A DNA stretch of 34,204 nucleotides from Saprospiraceae bacterium (GTDB lineage: Bacteria; Bacteroidota; Bacteroidia; Chitinophagales; Saprospiraceae), in NCBI GenBank assembly GCA_026983735.1, contig JALSTN010000279.1, positions 1 to 34,204 on the forward strand. Direction: 5' to 3'. A program made the translations under genes and the position numbers. Numbering within the stretch: the first letter of the stretch is position 1; every line of letters starts with the position of its first letter. Of this stretch, positions 16,827 through 24,481 are shown in pieces. Below the pieces are notes generated by a model. The model was not told the DNA's origin. It ran no database searches and saw only the letters and a list, made by a program, of their open reading frames with translations.

Positions 16827-17837
16827 TTACTCGACAACCAATCTATTGGAAAATTTCCGTCCGCTAATCTCCTCTGTGATTGATACAATATAAACGCCGG
16901 GTACGAAAGTCGAGACATCCATCTCTTTTGAATCATTCACGGACGACTTGAATATTTTCTTCAAAATACATCTTCCTTCTATATCATAAATAAGCATAAT
17001 AAACGCTCCAGTAACTGGGGCTTTAAAATGAATCCGGGGAATATTCTTCACCGGATTCGGCCATAATTTGAGCTCAGCTTTAATATTACCTATCTTACGA
17101 AGACCTGTCAAAATATTCAACGCCCCTACTGCATCTAGATCAAATCCTCCAGTAACAAAAGGTGTCGGATAGGGATCGTTAATCGGATATCCTCTACTAT
17201 CCCTGGTAACGCCTTTCCCATGAATCGCACCTACTACATCAATTATGCGCACATATCTAATGGAGTTTTTATCCAAATACTCTTGAGGCTCCATCTCAGA
17301 CAAATCAAAAGGCGTACCATACAAAACACGATATTTACCTGCTAAATTGTACAACTTAGTTGGATCAAGTGATTCAAATGTCCCAATCTGGGCACTTGTA
17401 TCTGTTAAAGATATCGAGGGAAAACGATAATAATGAATTCCATCAGAGCTCACTTCCACATGGGCCAACTCAAGGAATGAATTGTCAAATCCATTTTCGA
17501 ATACCGCCAAATCAGGCCCGGGGCCATCTACTATAGGAGGATCAAACATCAAAACTGCCATCCCACTATCCCCTAAAGAAACAACAACTCCATCGGCTCT
17601 CCCTAAAGCATTTTCCGGAATTCCGTATGCCGCCTTTTTATCCTTTGATGCAATATTCGTCCATCCCCTTGTCACAATCGCCTCTTTGGCCCAACCTCTT
17701 ATTATGGAACTATCCTTAAAAATAGCTCTACTTCCTAATTGACCGACACCAGGAGGAAACTGCCCGCCTAGTATCGCGCTATACAATAACAAGAGAGGTA
17801 AAAAATAAGGCTTCATAGTCAAATTATTGGATTTCAT
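16827..17837 (-). CDS. T9SS-sorted cell-surface protein of the B12 locus
   Basis: Secreted protein of 337 residues from the chosen start. I choose the ATG at 17835-17837 (MKSNNLTMKPYFLPLLLLY), ~27 nt after a weak -7 box and downstream of a terminator; an ATG at 17814-17816 is also possible. The open frame extends to 17930, but that start would put an implausible pre-signal stretch across the terminator. A signal peptide ends near ILGGQ. The domain (GRADGVVVSLGDSGMAVLMFD, GPDLAVFENGF, AHVEVSSDGIHYYRFPS, RYVRIIDVVGAIHG, FDLDAVGALN) resembles a jelly-roll family often seen beside cobalamin TonB receptors in Bacteroidota. The C-terminus (WPNPVKN...GVYIVSI...NRLVVE) is a type A T9SS sorting domain. 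Its exact role is unproven. Confidence 0.78.
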   Translation of the reverse strand: MKSNNLTMKPYFLPLLLLYSAILGGQFPPGVGQLGSRAIFKDSSIIRGWAKEAIVTRGWTNIASKDKKAAYGIPENALGRADGVVVSLGDSGMAVLMFDPPIVDGPGPDLAVFENGFDNSFLELAHVEVSSDGIHYYRFPSISLTDTSAQIGTFESLDPTKLYNLAGKYRVLYGTPFDLSEMEPQEYLDKNSIRYVRIIDVVGAIHGKGVTRDSRGYPINDPYPTPFVTGGFDLDAVGALNILTGLRKIGNIKAELKLWPNPVKNIPRIHFKAPVTGAFIMLIYDIEGRCILKKIFKSSVNDSKEMDVSTFVPGVYIVSITEEISGRKFSNRLVVE

Positions 17838-17863
17838 AGGAAAGCATTGTTTTAATGCTTGTG

Positions 17864-17871
17864 TAAAGATA
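17864..17871 (-). promoter_or_regulatory. weak -7 box after the internal terminator
   Basis: The minus strand reads TATCTTTA, one base off TAnnTTTG, between the terminator and the ATG at 17837. It could give the last two genes of the cluster their own transcript. Confidence 0.25.
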
Positions 17872-17901
17872 TAAAAATCAGGACACCATCGTGGTGTCCT
17901 G
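17872..17901 (-). terminator. intrinsic terminator after the DUF4465 gene
   Basis: On the minus strand CAGGACACCA-CGA-TGGTGTCCTG forms a perfect 10-bp GC-rich stem with a 3-nt loop, followed at once by ATTTTTA. It starts 14 nt after the DUF4465 stop codon and lies inside the B12 cluster. Confidence 0.8.
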
Positions 17902-17914
17902 AAAGCTACAACAC

Positions 17915-18913
17915 TTACTGCTTTATCCAACTTTTAGTGTATTGGTAGAAATTATTCTTGTCTCTAATATGGATGATATACAATCCCGACTTCAGGTTAT
18001 TAACCGAAATTCGATTAACTCCTTTATCCAATGAAAACTGCTTAAGGAGCAGACCACTTGTCGTGTACATCCGACATTGAGCAGCATCATAGGGTGAAAA
18101 GACGGACAAGGTCTCCTTTGCCGGATTTGGGAAGATGGACACGGCGCCGGACGTATAGTCTTTTACCTCAGTGATTGGTTCATAGGACAAATTATCAATC
18201 GCAAAAAACAAAGGGGTATTATAGCCGTATTGGGAAGTATCACTTGATTCCAATACGAACTGGAGGCTATCTATAGGGGAAGTTGCTAATGGGCTCAGGT
18301 CGACCTTTGTCCAATCCCAAATTATATAGTCCTTGGTACTATCCTCATCCCGATAATCTGCCAAGAAAAAAGACACATATGCCGAGGTGTCCATGGCTCC
18401 ATCTCTGAAGGCATAGATCTTCAATAAAAAATAGTCCGGATCTTGTCCATTAATGCCCCCAAATTTCTTCGCAAATTGGTCCCCCTTTGCCATGCTTAGT
18501 GCAGCGTATGTAGTATTGGTAATCTCAATACTCAGGCGTCCATTGGCACTTGTCCAGTTTTTAGGGATGTTTTTAATCTGAGCATTTTGTTGGCCTATTG
18601 CATAGATCGTCGAGCTATTGGCCCCTGAACCTGTGATGGCACTGTATAGATTAGTATAACCCGCCGTCGTATCATTGCGCATGGAAGATAGCGCCCACCC
18701 CTTACTCCAAAAATTATAGGTAAAGTCAAAGGTATTGGGAAATAAGACACCTTTGGAAGAAAATCCTCCCGAACTATCAGAACCATTCCAAAATGTATCC
18801 AAAGGAAGTGAGATTTCCTCAAAATCAATTTGGGTAGTATCTTGGGCATATACAGATGCACTGGTTATACCAAGAAGCAATACAAATAGGTATAAAGTAA
18901 TTTTGTTAATCAT
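17915..18913 (-). CDS. DUF4465 protein with T9SS C-terminal sorting domain (candidate B12-binding surface protein)
   Basis: 332-residue secreted protein. The signal peptide MINKITLYLFVLLLGITSAS ends near VYAQ with no lipobox. The DUF4465 domain spans ~residues 28-250 (TQIDFEEISLP, NFWSKGWALSSMRND, ITNTTYAALSMAKGD, VSFFLADYRDED, WDWTKVDLSPL, YGYNTPLFFAIDNL). A C-terminal type A T9SS domain follows (ISIFPNPAKETLSVFSP... SGLYIIHI). DUF4465 proteins occur in Bacteroidota cobalamin loci. I recall that the BtuH class of B12-binding proteins belongs here, with moderate certainty. The gene starts 37 bp after the btuB stop, so both share the riboswitch transcript, and an intrinsic terminator follows it. 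Surface fixation by T9SS and not by lipidation is the unusual point. Confidence 0.85.
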   Translation of the reverse strand: MINKITLYLFVLLLGITSASVYAQDTTQIDFEEISLPLDTFWNGSDSSGGFSSKGVLFPNTFDFTYNFWSKGWALSSMRNDTTAGYTNLYSAITGSGANSSTIYAIGQQNAQIKNIPKNWTSANGRLSIEITNTTYAALSMAKGDQFAKKFGGINGQDPDYFLLKIYAFRDGAMDTSAYVSFFLADYRDEDSTKDYIIWDWTKVDLSPLATSPIDSLQFVLESSDTSQYGYNTPLFFAIDNLSYEPITEVKDYTSGAVSIFPNPAKETLSVFSPYDAAQCRMYTTSGLLLKQFSLDKGVNRISVNNLKSGLYIIHIRDKNNFYQYTKSWIKQ

Positions 18914-18950
18914 AATGCAACTAATTTTGTAAATTAATGAATGTAATTAT

Positions 18951-20792
18951 TTAGTTTAAATTGATATCGATGTTCATTTTAAATACCCTTCCGGGAAGCA
19001 ACCATCCACGAATAATTTGATAGCTCTGATCGGTCAAATTATCAACAGCGACACCTATCACTGCATTGACCTTGGGCCTATAAACAGTATAGGATAGTCC
19101 TATATTGAATAAGTGATAATTCGGCAACCAAATCTCATTATCTGCTGTCACAAAACTCTTCCCGGACCAATGATGTTCTAAGTCCAATTTCCATTTGGGG
19201 CTCATCAGCCAGTCTACACGACTTGTACCTTGATGAAGTGGGACATATATCAACTGTTTTCCCAAGACATTATCATTGGGAAGTCTATTGGAGGTATATG
19301 TTGTCTTCGCAAATCCATAGTGAATAGTCCAAACCAACTGTTCTACCATTTCATACTTCCAATCCAGATCGATCCCCCGACTCCATACGGATGGAATATT
19401 CACTACAGAGAAAATACCGTTTTGAGGAATCCACTGTATATAGTCCAACATTCTCCTATGAAAGAGTGACCATTGAACGGTATTGGTTCCAAATGGAGTC
19501 CATTTCCATCGCATATCGGCACCCCATCCTTTTTCTGGCAATAGATCAGGTCGACCTCCAGGTGCCCAATACAAGTCATTAAAAGAAGGAATTCTCCCGT
19601 ATTTTCCCGTACTAAAGATTAGCTTCAACTGTGGTGATAAAGCACGATGTAAGGAGAACAAGAAAGTCACTAATTGCCTATTCCTTTCCGTAGAAAACTG
19701 GTTTCTAAAGGAAAACTTTAGATCCATTTTGTGTGTAGTCGCGCCAAATTCAGAGGATAGAATAAGGTCATTCGCTAGAATCTTCTGATTAAAACCTGTG
19801 GATTCTGCTTGAAAAGTGCGCCCTTGGACCTTTGCTATCCAATATCTTGCTCCGGACGTATATCTGTAGCTAAAATTGGAAATCCCTAACCAGGTTTTAC
19901 CTTTGAAATCAATATGAGCAGATGGACTTACATAAAAAGTCGAAAGGTTTGAGCTACTTAATCCAAAGGAGCATTGGGCATGTTTCTTTTCATAGCTCAA
20001 TTTACTTGAAAATAAGCTTCTTGTGTTCGTTAAATGTGCATCACTAAATTGTTGGAATAATCTAGGCGGAATATTTTTGTCATCATTTGTCAAAAGAAAA
20101 GAGGTCTCTATTCTCCAAAATTTTCTCAACAATTTCTGGATGCCTGCCCCATAGCCATAAAAACTGCGATTGCCATGCTCTAAAAGCTTTGATTGCCCAT
20201 TTTCTTCATAGGGGAAATTATTTTGATGGATGAGAGCGCCGCCAAAAGCAGAGAAAGCTGTACGACCATTGGAATAGGAGATTGATCCCTGACCGGATCT
20301 CAATCCATACTGCCCCCCCAAACCATTAATCCTGGAAGTCCACCCGGAAGAGTCTAATGTCGGCATCGAACTGAAACGCAATTGTCCACCGGGAAGACCA
20401 TCGAGCGAATTAACCGTGGAAAAAGTTAAGGAATTGCCCATCATAGACAAAAACATACCCGAAGCATCCATTTGACCGGTTAGCGGATCATTTATTAAGA
20501 TATCGTTCCAATATACCCCTGTAGAAGCTCCGGGAAGACCATGCCAGGTAAGTGTTGACAATTGACCGGCTCCATATTTTAGCAAATTGATGCCCATACG
20601 ATTGATATAATTTAGATTCGGGTCTATTGCTGGGCTGGGAGGGAGATGGAGGACTATTTCAAACGGGTTGGTCATCGTAATGGAGGAACCCATCACGAGC
20701 GCTTCTGGAAGGGAATACTCCAATGTATCTGTCTTTTGGCCAAATAATTGACCAGTGAATAAAGATAAATACAGCAACACCTTCCATTTCAT
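18951..20792 (-). CDS. btuB: TonB-dependent outer-membrane vitamin B12 receptor, BtuB-like
   Basis: 613-residue outer-membrane beta-barrel for TonB-powered uptake, assigned to cobalamin because a cobalamin riboswitch lies upstream. A signal peptide (MKWKVLLYLSLFTGQLFGQ) is followed by a plug domain (LSTLTWHGLPGASTGVYWNDILINDPLTGQMD; VNSLDGLPGGQLRF), then many amphipathic barrel strands. The end reads VAVDNLTDQSYQIIRGWLLPGRVFKMNI, the standard TonB receptor C-terminus. No clear DUF4480 carboxypeptidase-like N-terminal extension is present. It is followed by the DUF4465 gene on the same transcript. The start codon lies at the end of a ~145-bp repeat element, so the gene's immediate leader is repeat sequence. 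Confidence 0.9.
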   Translation of the reverse strand: MKWKVLLYLSLFTGQLFGQKTDTLEYSLPEALVMGSSITMTNPFEIVLHLPPSPAIDPNLNYINRMGINLLKYGAGQLSTLTWHGLPGASTGVYWNDILINDPLTGQMDASGMFLSMMGNSLTFSTVNSLDGLPGGQLRFSSMPTLDSSGWTSRINGLGGQYGLRSGQGSISYSNGRTAFSAFGGALIHQNNFPYEENGQSKLLEHGNRSFYGYGAGIQKLLRKFWRIETSFLLTNDDKNIPPRLFQQFSDAHLTNTRSLFSSKLSYEKKHAQCSFGLSSSNLSTFYVSPSAHIDFKGKTWLGISNFSYRYTSGARYWIAKVQGRTFQAESTGFNQKILANDLILSSEFGATTHKMDLKFSFRNQFSTERNRQLVTFLFSLHRALSPQLKLIFSTGKYGRIPSFNDLYWAPGGRPDLLPEKGWGADMRWKWTPFGTNTVQWSLFHRRMLDYIQWIPQNGIFSVVNIPSVWSRGIDLDWKYEMVEQLVWTIHYGFAKTTYTSNRLPNDNVLGKQLIYVPLHQGTSRVDWLMSPKWKLDLEHHWSGKSFVTADNEIWLPNYHLFNIGLSYTVYRPKVNAVIGVAVDNLTDQSYQIIRGWLLPGRVFKMNIDINLN

Positions 20793-20934
20793 ATCTTTAA
20801 AAATTTCTAATAAATTGAAAATAAATGTATTATAAATTTTCTGCAGCTATGGAACCGCTGCGCTCTCACATGAATTTTTTTAAACATACTTCTGTGTGAA
20901 ATTTATGTTTAATAAAATTCATGTTCGTTTCATA
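20790..20934 (-). repeat. dispersed ~145-bp structured intergenic element, copy A
   Basis: Aligned by eye to copy B at 24041-24186, it shows four substitutions and one single-base indel, about 97% identity. Read on the minus strand it runs from TATGAAACGAAC to AAAGATATGAAA and ends at the btuB start codon. Inside are 20-nt inverted arms at 20869-20888 and 20904-20923 (19 of 20 paired, 15-nt loop) and a small hairpin with GCAGC/GCTGC arms at 20843-20861. The ends are not inverted copies of one another, unlike a typical MITE. Confidence 0.9.
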
Positions 20935-21111
20935 ACTACGTCTTTTTCCTAAATAAGGATACAAAAAGACTTCAATTGCTAAGGGAAGGAAAAGAAAGGG
21001 AAGGAAAAATCAAGATGACTCTGACATTCACTGCTATACAGAGACCGTCGGCAAACAATTTCTCACTTCACCTGCTTTTAATCCCGAAAGCAAATCGAAG
21101 TACATCATATT
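20935..21111 (-). promoter_or_regulatory. btuB leader between riboswitch and repeat (candidate expression platform)
   Basis: This stretch holds an 8-bp inverted repeat, GTCTTTTT at 20940-20947 with AAAAAGAC at 20963-20970. It also holds two 11-nt direct repeats GGGAAGGAAAA (20983-20993 and 20998-21008, plus strand). On the RNA a GCAGGT at 21070-21075 is complementary to the ACCTGC of the riboswitch B12 box (21116-21121), a possible alternative pairing. No clear U-tailed terminator is visible. Confidence 0.35.
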
Positions 21112-21290
21112 ATTGGCAGGTCTTCTGACTCATCATTTCATACAGCCTTCCCAATGTGTAGTACATCAGTGGCGACATGTATCCCTTTAACAAGGGTTGA
21201 TTCACAGCTGCGGGTACAGTATCCGGATTGCACGGATTTCCCTATTCTCTTCCCTACATTCGGGAAGATCTACTCTATAGAGTACCAAAA
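21112..21290 (-). ncRNA. cobalamin riboswitch
   Basis: The minus-strand sequence carries the cobalamin riboswitch landmarks in order: a CTTCCC/GGGAAG helix, AATAGGGAAATCCGTGC, CCCGCAGCTGTGAA, GTCGCCACTG, TTGGGAAGG, and the B12 box AGTCAGAAGACCTGCC near the 3' end. It starts close to the predicted transcription start and controls the btuB transcript. Edges are approximate. Cobalamin binding is expected to switch off import genes; the ~320-nt distance to the btuB start codon leaves the mechanism open. Confidence 0.93.
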
Positions 21291-21297
21291 TATGTTA

Positions 21298-21305
21298 CAA
21301 AGATA
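21298..21305 (-). promoter_or_regulatory. -7 promoter box of the riboswitch-btuB transcript
   Basis: The minus strand reads TATCTTTG, an exact TAnnTTTG match, and places the transcription start near 21291, directly at the riboswitch 5' edge. Confidence 0.55.
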
Positions 21306-21372
21306 CAATTAAATTGGGGATAAATAGCAGATATATCTGACTAAAAAATGAGGATAGGGACACCGTGCCAAG

Positions 21373-22596
21373 TCACACTTGGTCCTGCATTAGTTTCAAA
21401 TGCATGTCATACTTGTGAATAAGCTCTCCCACTAAACGCAAGTTGTCATAGTTTTCAAGGATAAATTTGTGCGCATTGGAAGCCATTCTCTTCCGATGAA
21501 CAGGGGACTGAATAAGTTCGGAAAGCTCCTTGACAAACTCTTCCTTTGTATTGGCGATAGCTATATGTTTTCTATGCTTAGCATTGATTCCCTCTAACCC
21601 AACGGATGTCGTTACGGTAGGACATCCCAAGGTCATAGACTCTATTATTTTCACTCTCATCCCACTACCGCTAAACAGAGGGACAACCATAGCATGACAA
21701 GATTGAACAAATTCCTGGGCATCGTTTACTTCTCCATGGACAAATAATCTGTCCACGTTTTGTTGGAGTAAAGATTTAGGAGTATTTCGTCCCGCAATAT
21801 GCAATTCCACATCGGAAAATTTTTCTTTTAGAGAAGGCCAAACCTCTCTAATGAACCAACGAATCCCCTGATGATTAGGAGTCCAATCGAGGGAACCTAT
21901 GAACCCTATTTTAAAGGGTGATTGATCCTCTCGACTTCGAGTAATTTTTAGTCCGGCAACATCGACACCCACAGGAGTAAAAATCGCTCCATTCTTGTAT
22001 CCCAAGCTTTTTATATTCAGAAGGTCTTTATTGGAAATAGCCGCAATAAAATCGTATTTATTAAGGTGATCTACTTCATAATTCTTCAGTTGTTGAGTCA
22101 GTTTATGGATATACCATCGCTTAGGAAGAAAACGGGTATTTTGGGTAATTCTGTCCCATATTTCATGTTCGATATTATGGGCTCTAAGAGCAACTAATGC
22201 GTTTGAGTTGGTCTTAACGATATCTACATAGTGTGAAAGATAAATCGTTTCCATTTGCACAACATCATAATCAAATTGATTAACTAACTCCTTTAGTTTC
22301 AACCCAAATTTTTCAGATCTAAATCGCGCGATATGATAGGAATCTCCGGAAAGAAGATGGATTGCTGCATCTTTAATTTTTAAACGGTTATCGACATCAA
22401 CCGTATATATTTGACTATAGATTCCTAGATTTTCAATCGCTCGAGTATCCTCCACATAATGCTTGGTAGTATTCATAGCAAGCAAATGCATCTCACATCC
22501 CAACTTATGCATTGCATGTGCTATATTAAGAATTGCAATCGACTCGCCATCTTTTGGGGGATAGGGAAATTTCTTACATAGCTGGAGTATTTTCAT
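21373..22596 (-). CDS. GT4-type glycosyltransferase
   Basis: GT-B fold glycosyltransferase of 407 residues, predicted to add a nucleotide-activated sugar to a cell-envelope or exopolysaccharide acceptor. The N-terminal domain begins MKILQLCKKFPYPPKDGESIAILN, the acceptor-side start typical of family 4. The C-terminal donor domain begins at FKIGFIGSLDWTPNHQGIRWF and contains VELHIAGRNTP, the E-x7-E-type segment GSGMRVKIIESMTLGCPTVTT and SVGLEGI. No membrane helix is seen. The gene is alone: the riboswitch promoter lies downstream and the next gene upstream is divergent. The specific sugar and acceptor cannot be read. Confidence 0.88.
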   Translation of the reverse strand: MKILQLCKKFPYPPKDGESIAILNIAHAMHKLGCEMHLLAMNTTKHYVEDTRAIENLGIYSQIYTVDVDNRLKIKDAAIHLLSGDSYHIARFRSEKFGLKLKELVNQFDYDVVQMETIYLSHYVDIVKTNSNALVALRAHNIEHEIWDRITQNTRFLPKRWYIHKLTQQLKNYEVDHLNKYDFIAAISNKDLLNIKSLGYKNGAIFTPVGVDVAGLKITRSREDQSPFKIGFIGSLDWTPNHQGIRWFIREVWPSLKEKFSDVELHIAGRNTPKSLLQQNVDRLFVHGEVNDAQEFVQSCHAMVVPLFSGSGMRVKIIESMTLGCPTVTTSVGLEGINAKHRKHIAIANTKEEFVKELSELIQSPVHRKRMASNAHKFILENYDNLRLVGELIHKYDMHLKLMQDQV

Positions 22597-22817
22597 ACTT
22601 GACGATTGTTTTAAGCGTTACATATCTAATAATGTACAAGCTTCATACCAATTCTCTCTGTATTCTCTTGAATCATGTATGAAATGGCAGGATCCTGACT
22701 TGTATTCACAAATTTTAGTACTTTCACTGCCTCAAACAGAAGTATTAGATACAGTTGGCTTTAGTTGTCCGTATTAAACGGACATATATCAAAACTTAGT
22801 ATATAGGTAATAGAATT
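22597..22817. other. divergent spacer with an inverted repeat before lolD
   Basis: The 221-bp spacer separates the minus-strand glycosyltransferase from the plus-strand ABC ATPase. TGTCCGT-ATTAA-ACGGACA at 22766-22784 is a perfect 7-bp inverted repeat ending 33 bp before the ATPase start codon, a candidate operator. No exact TAnnTTTG box is seen for either gene. Confidence 0.4.
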
Positions 22818-23480
22818 ATGATTAGAATTCGTGACATACACAAACAGTTCGGCGATTTGAAAGTGCTCAATGGAATTAACTTAGATATTGAAGAAGGGGA
22901 AATTGTGTCCATCGTAGGGAAATCCGGAGCCGGGAAGAGTACGCTGTTACATATAATAGGGACATTGGATACTCCTAGCAAAGGAAGAGTAAGTATTAAT
23001 GGTCAAGAGGTCACTAGATATTCACAAAAGCAACTAGCAGAATTTCGCAACAAACACATAGGCTTTGTATTCCAGTTTCACCACTTATTACCTGAATTCT
23101 CTGCGGTTGAAAATGTTGCTATACCCGGTTATATAGGAGGCAAATCTAAGGAAGAATCCAGAGATAAAGCCAGATATCTATTAGACTATCTGGGGCTTGG
23201 AGAACGGCTTTCTCATCGACCCTCTGAAATGTCCGGAGGAGAACAACAAAGGGTAGCTATCGCCCGTGCATTAATGAATGATCCCGATATCATATTAGCT
23301 GATGAACCTACCGGCAATCTAGATACTGCCACTTCTATGGAGATTCATCAATTGATCCTTGACCTTAGAGCTACTTTCAATCGCACGTTCGTTATAGTGA
23401 CACATAGCCGTGACTTGGCAACGATGAGTGATAGAGTTATTACGATGAAAGACGGGAATTTGCTATCGTCTGATTCTTGA
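22818..23480 (+). CDS. lolD: ABC transporter ATP-binding protein, LolD-like
   Basis: 220-residue ATPase of the MacB/LolD/FtsE group. LolD with LolC/E extracts lipoproteins from the inner membrane for delivery to the outer membrane. Motifs are complete: Walker [13 protein letters not shown] (K40), Q-loop [18 protein letters not shown], signature [15 protein letters not shown], Walker [13 protein letters not shown], and H-loop [29 protein letters not shown] is typical of LolD. No permease gene is adjacent, so the partner must be encoded elsewhere. A role as a MacB-type ATPase cannot be excluded from sequence alone. Confidence 0.85.
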   Translation: MIRIRDIHKQFGDLKVLNGINLDIEEGEIVSIVGKSGAGKSTLLHIIGTLDTPSKGRVSINGQEVTRYSQKQLAEFRNKHIGFVFQFHHLLPEFSAVENVAIPGYIGGKSKEESRDKARYLLDYLGLGERLSHRPSEMSGGEQQRVAIARALMNDPDIILADEPTGNLDTATSMEIHQLILDLRATFNRTFVIVTHSRDLATMSDRVITMKDGNLLSSDS

Positions 23481-23554
23481 TATTTATCCCTTCAGACTTC
23501 TACTTACTCCTAGATAACATCCGAAGTTGAAATTATTCAGCAGAAGAAATCCTG

Positions 23555-24043
23555 CTACTTATCAAATTCAACAACTTGCATGTTAAGTACTTTGTAATCT
23601 ATTATATCAAACTGTACCATGGTACGAACCGTATGAAATCCGGACTTACCAGCCGCACCTGGATTTATATGTAGCAAGTCATGAATGCGATCCGGCATGA
23701 TTTTTAGAATATGAGAATGACCACTTAAAAAGATGTTGGGTTGGTGTTGGAGAATAAGTTCTTTCGCACGGCTGGTGTATCTTCCTGGATACCCGCCAAT
23801 GTGCAACATAACAATTCTCAATCCTTCGATATCAAAAACTAGAAATTCAGGAGCATACCCTCGAATATCTCTACCGTCAATATTGCCGTAAACTACTCGA
23901 AGCTCTCCGATATCCCTTAATTGAGAAAGCACGTCAAGGCTACCAACATCTCCTATATGCCATATCTCTTGACAACATCTGAGGGTTTCCAACATATCAT
24001 TTCCTATATACCCATGTGTATCGGACAGAACTCCTATTTTCAT
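23555..24043 (-). CDS. YfcE/MJ0936-family metallophosphoesterase
   Basis: 162-residue calcineurin-like phosphoesterase acting on small phosphodiesters. Metal-binding motifs are intact: GVLSDTHG (D8, H10), WHIGDVGS, VYGNID, MLHIGGYPG and LSGHSHIL, followed by HINPGAAG. The length matches MJ0936/YfcE proteins. Its start codon falls at the end of the second copy of the ~145-bp repeat element, so everything directly upstream is repeat. It converges with the LolD gene across 74 bp. The natural substrate is unknown. Confidence 0.9.
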   Translation of the reverse strand: MKIGVLSDTHGYIGNDMLETLRCCQEIWHIGDVGSLDVLSQLRDIGELRVVYGNIDGRDIRGYAPEFLVFDIEGLRIVMLHIGGYPGRYTSRAKELILQHQPNIFLSGHSHILKIMPDRIHDLLHINPGAAGKSGFHTVRTMVQFDIIDYKVLNMQVVEFDK

Positions 24044-24186
24044 ATCTTTAAAATTTTCTAATAAATTGATAATAAATGTATTATAAAATTTCTGCAGCTA
24101 TGTAACCGCTGCGCTCTCACATGAATTTTTTTTAAACATACTTCTGTGTGAAATTTATGTTTAATAAAATTCATGTTCGTTTCATA
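24041..24186 (-). repeat. dispersed ~145-bp structured intergenic element, copy B
   Basis: Same orientation and same position relative to a gene as copy A: it ends on the ATG of the phosphoesterase gene. The inverted arms lie at 24120-24140 and 24156-24175; the left arm has one extra T compared with copy A. The GCAGC/GCTGC small hairpin is kept, with one change in its loop. Differences between the copies fall mostly in A/T runs and loops. Confidence 0.9.
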
Positions 24187-24481
24187 CTTATCTTCTGTTT
24201 GCAATAAAAATTCTCTGAAATATTCTCAATGAGAACGCTATAAATTTACCTCTCCCCAGGAAACCGGTTTTCCATCTTTTTTTACCCTCAACTGTTATTC
24301 TACTCAGACAAATTTTTAGATATAAAATCTCCTTACACTCTTGATGCATGGCTTCCACCAAAACAATTTAAAGATACGAATAGTTGCACCCGATTCAGCC
24401 CAGATATCGTATTTTTTTACTAATATTGCATTTTGGGAGCGATCATTTACATTGAAACAGAGAGCCATAAACCATTAATAT
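24187..24481. other. spacer upstream of fabH
   Basis: About 295 bp of AT-rich sequence with no convincing gene. A near-match to a -7 box (GCATTTTG, first base off TAnnTTTG) lies ~50 bp before the fabH ATG. A 15-nt imperfect palindrome (GGAAACCGGTTTTCC) lies near 24260. I see nothing else. Confidence 0.4.

Noticed and set aside
17838-17930. Extending the 16827 gene to the first in-frame ATG at 17930
   Set aside because: The extension would cross a strong terminator and overlap the DUF4465 gene, and would add non-signal sequence before an obvious signal peptide.
20790-20934. Short ORFs inside the repeat element on the minus strand (a four-codon MKRT and an 18-codon frame)
   Set aside because: The single-base indel between the two copies shifts the longer frame, so it is not conserved as coding sequence.
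24041-24186. Interpreting the repeat as a classical MITE
   Set aside because: The two ends are not inverted copies of each other and no target-site duplication is evident; the only inverted repeat is internal.
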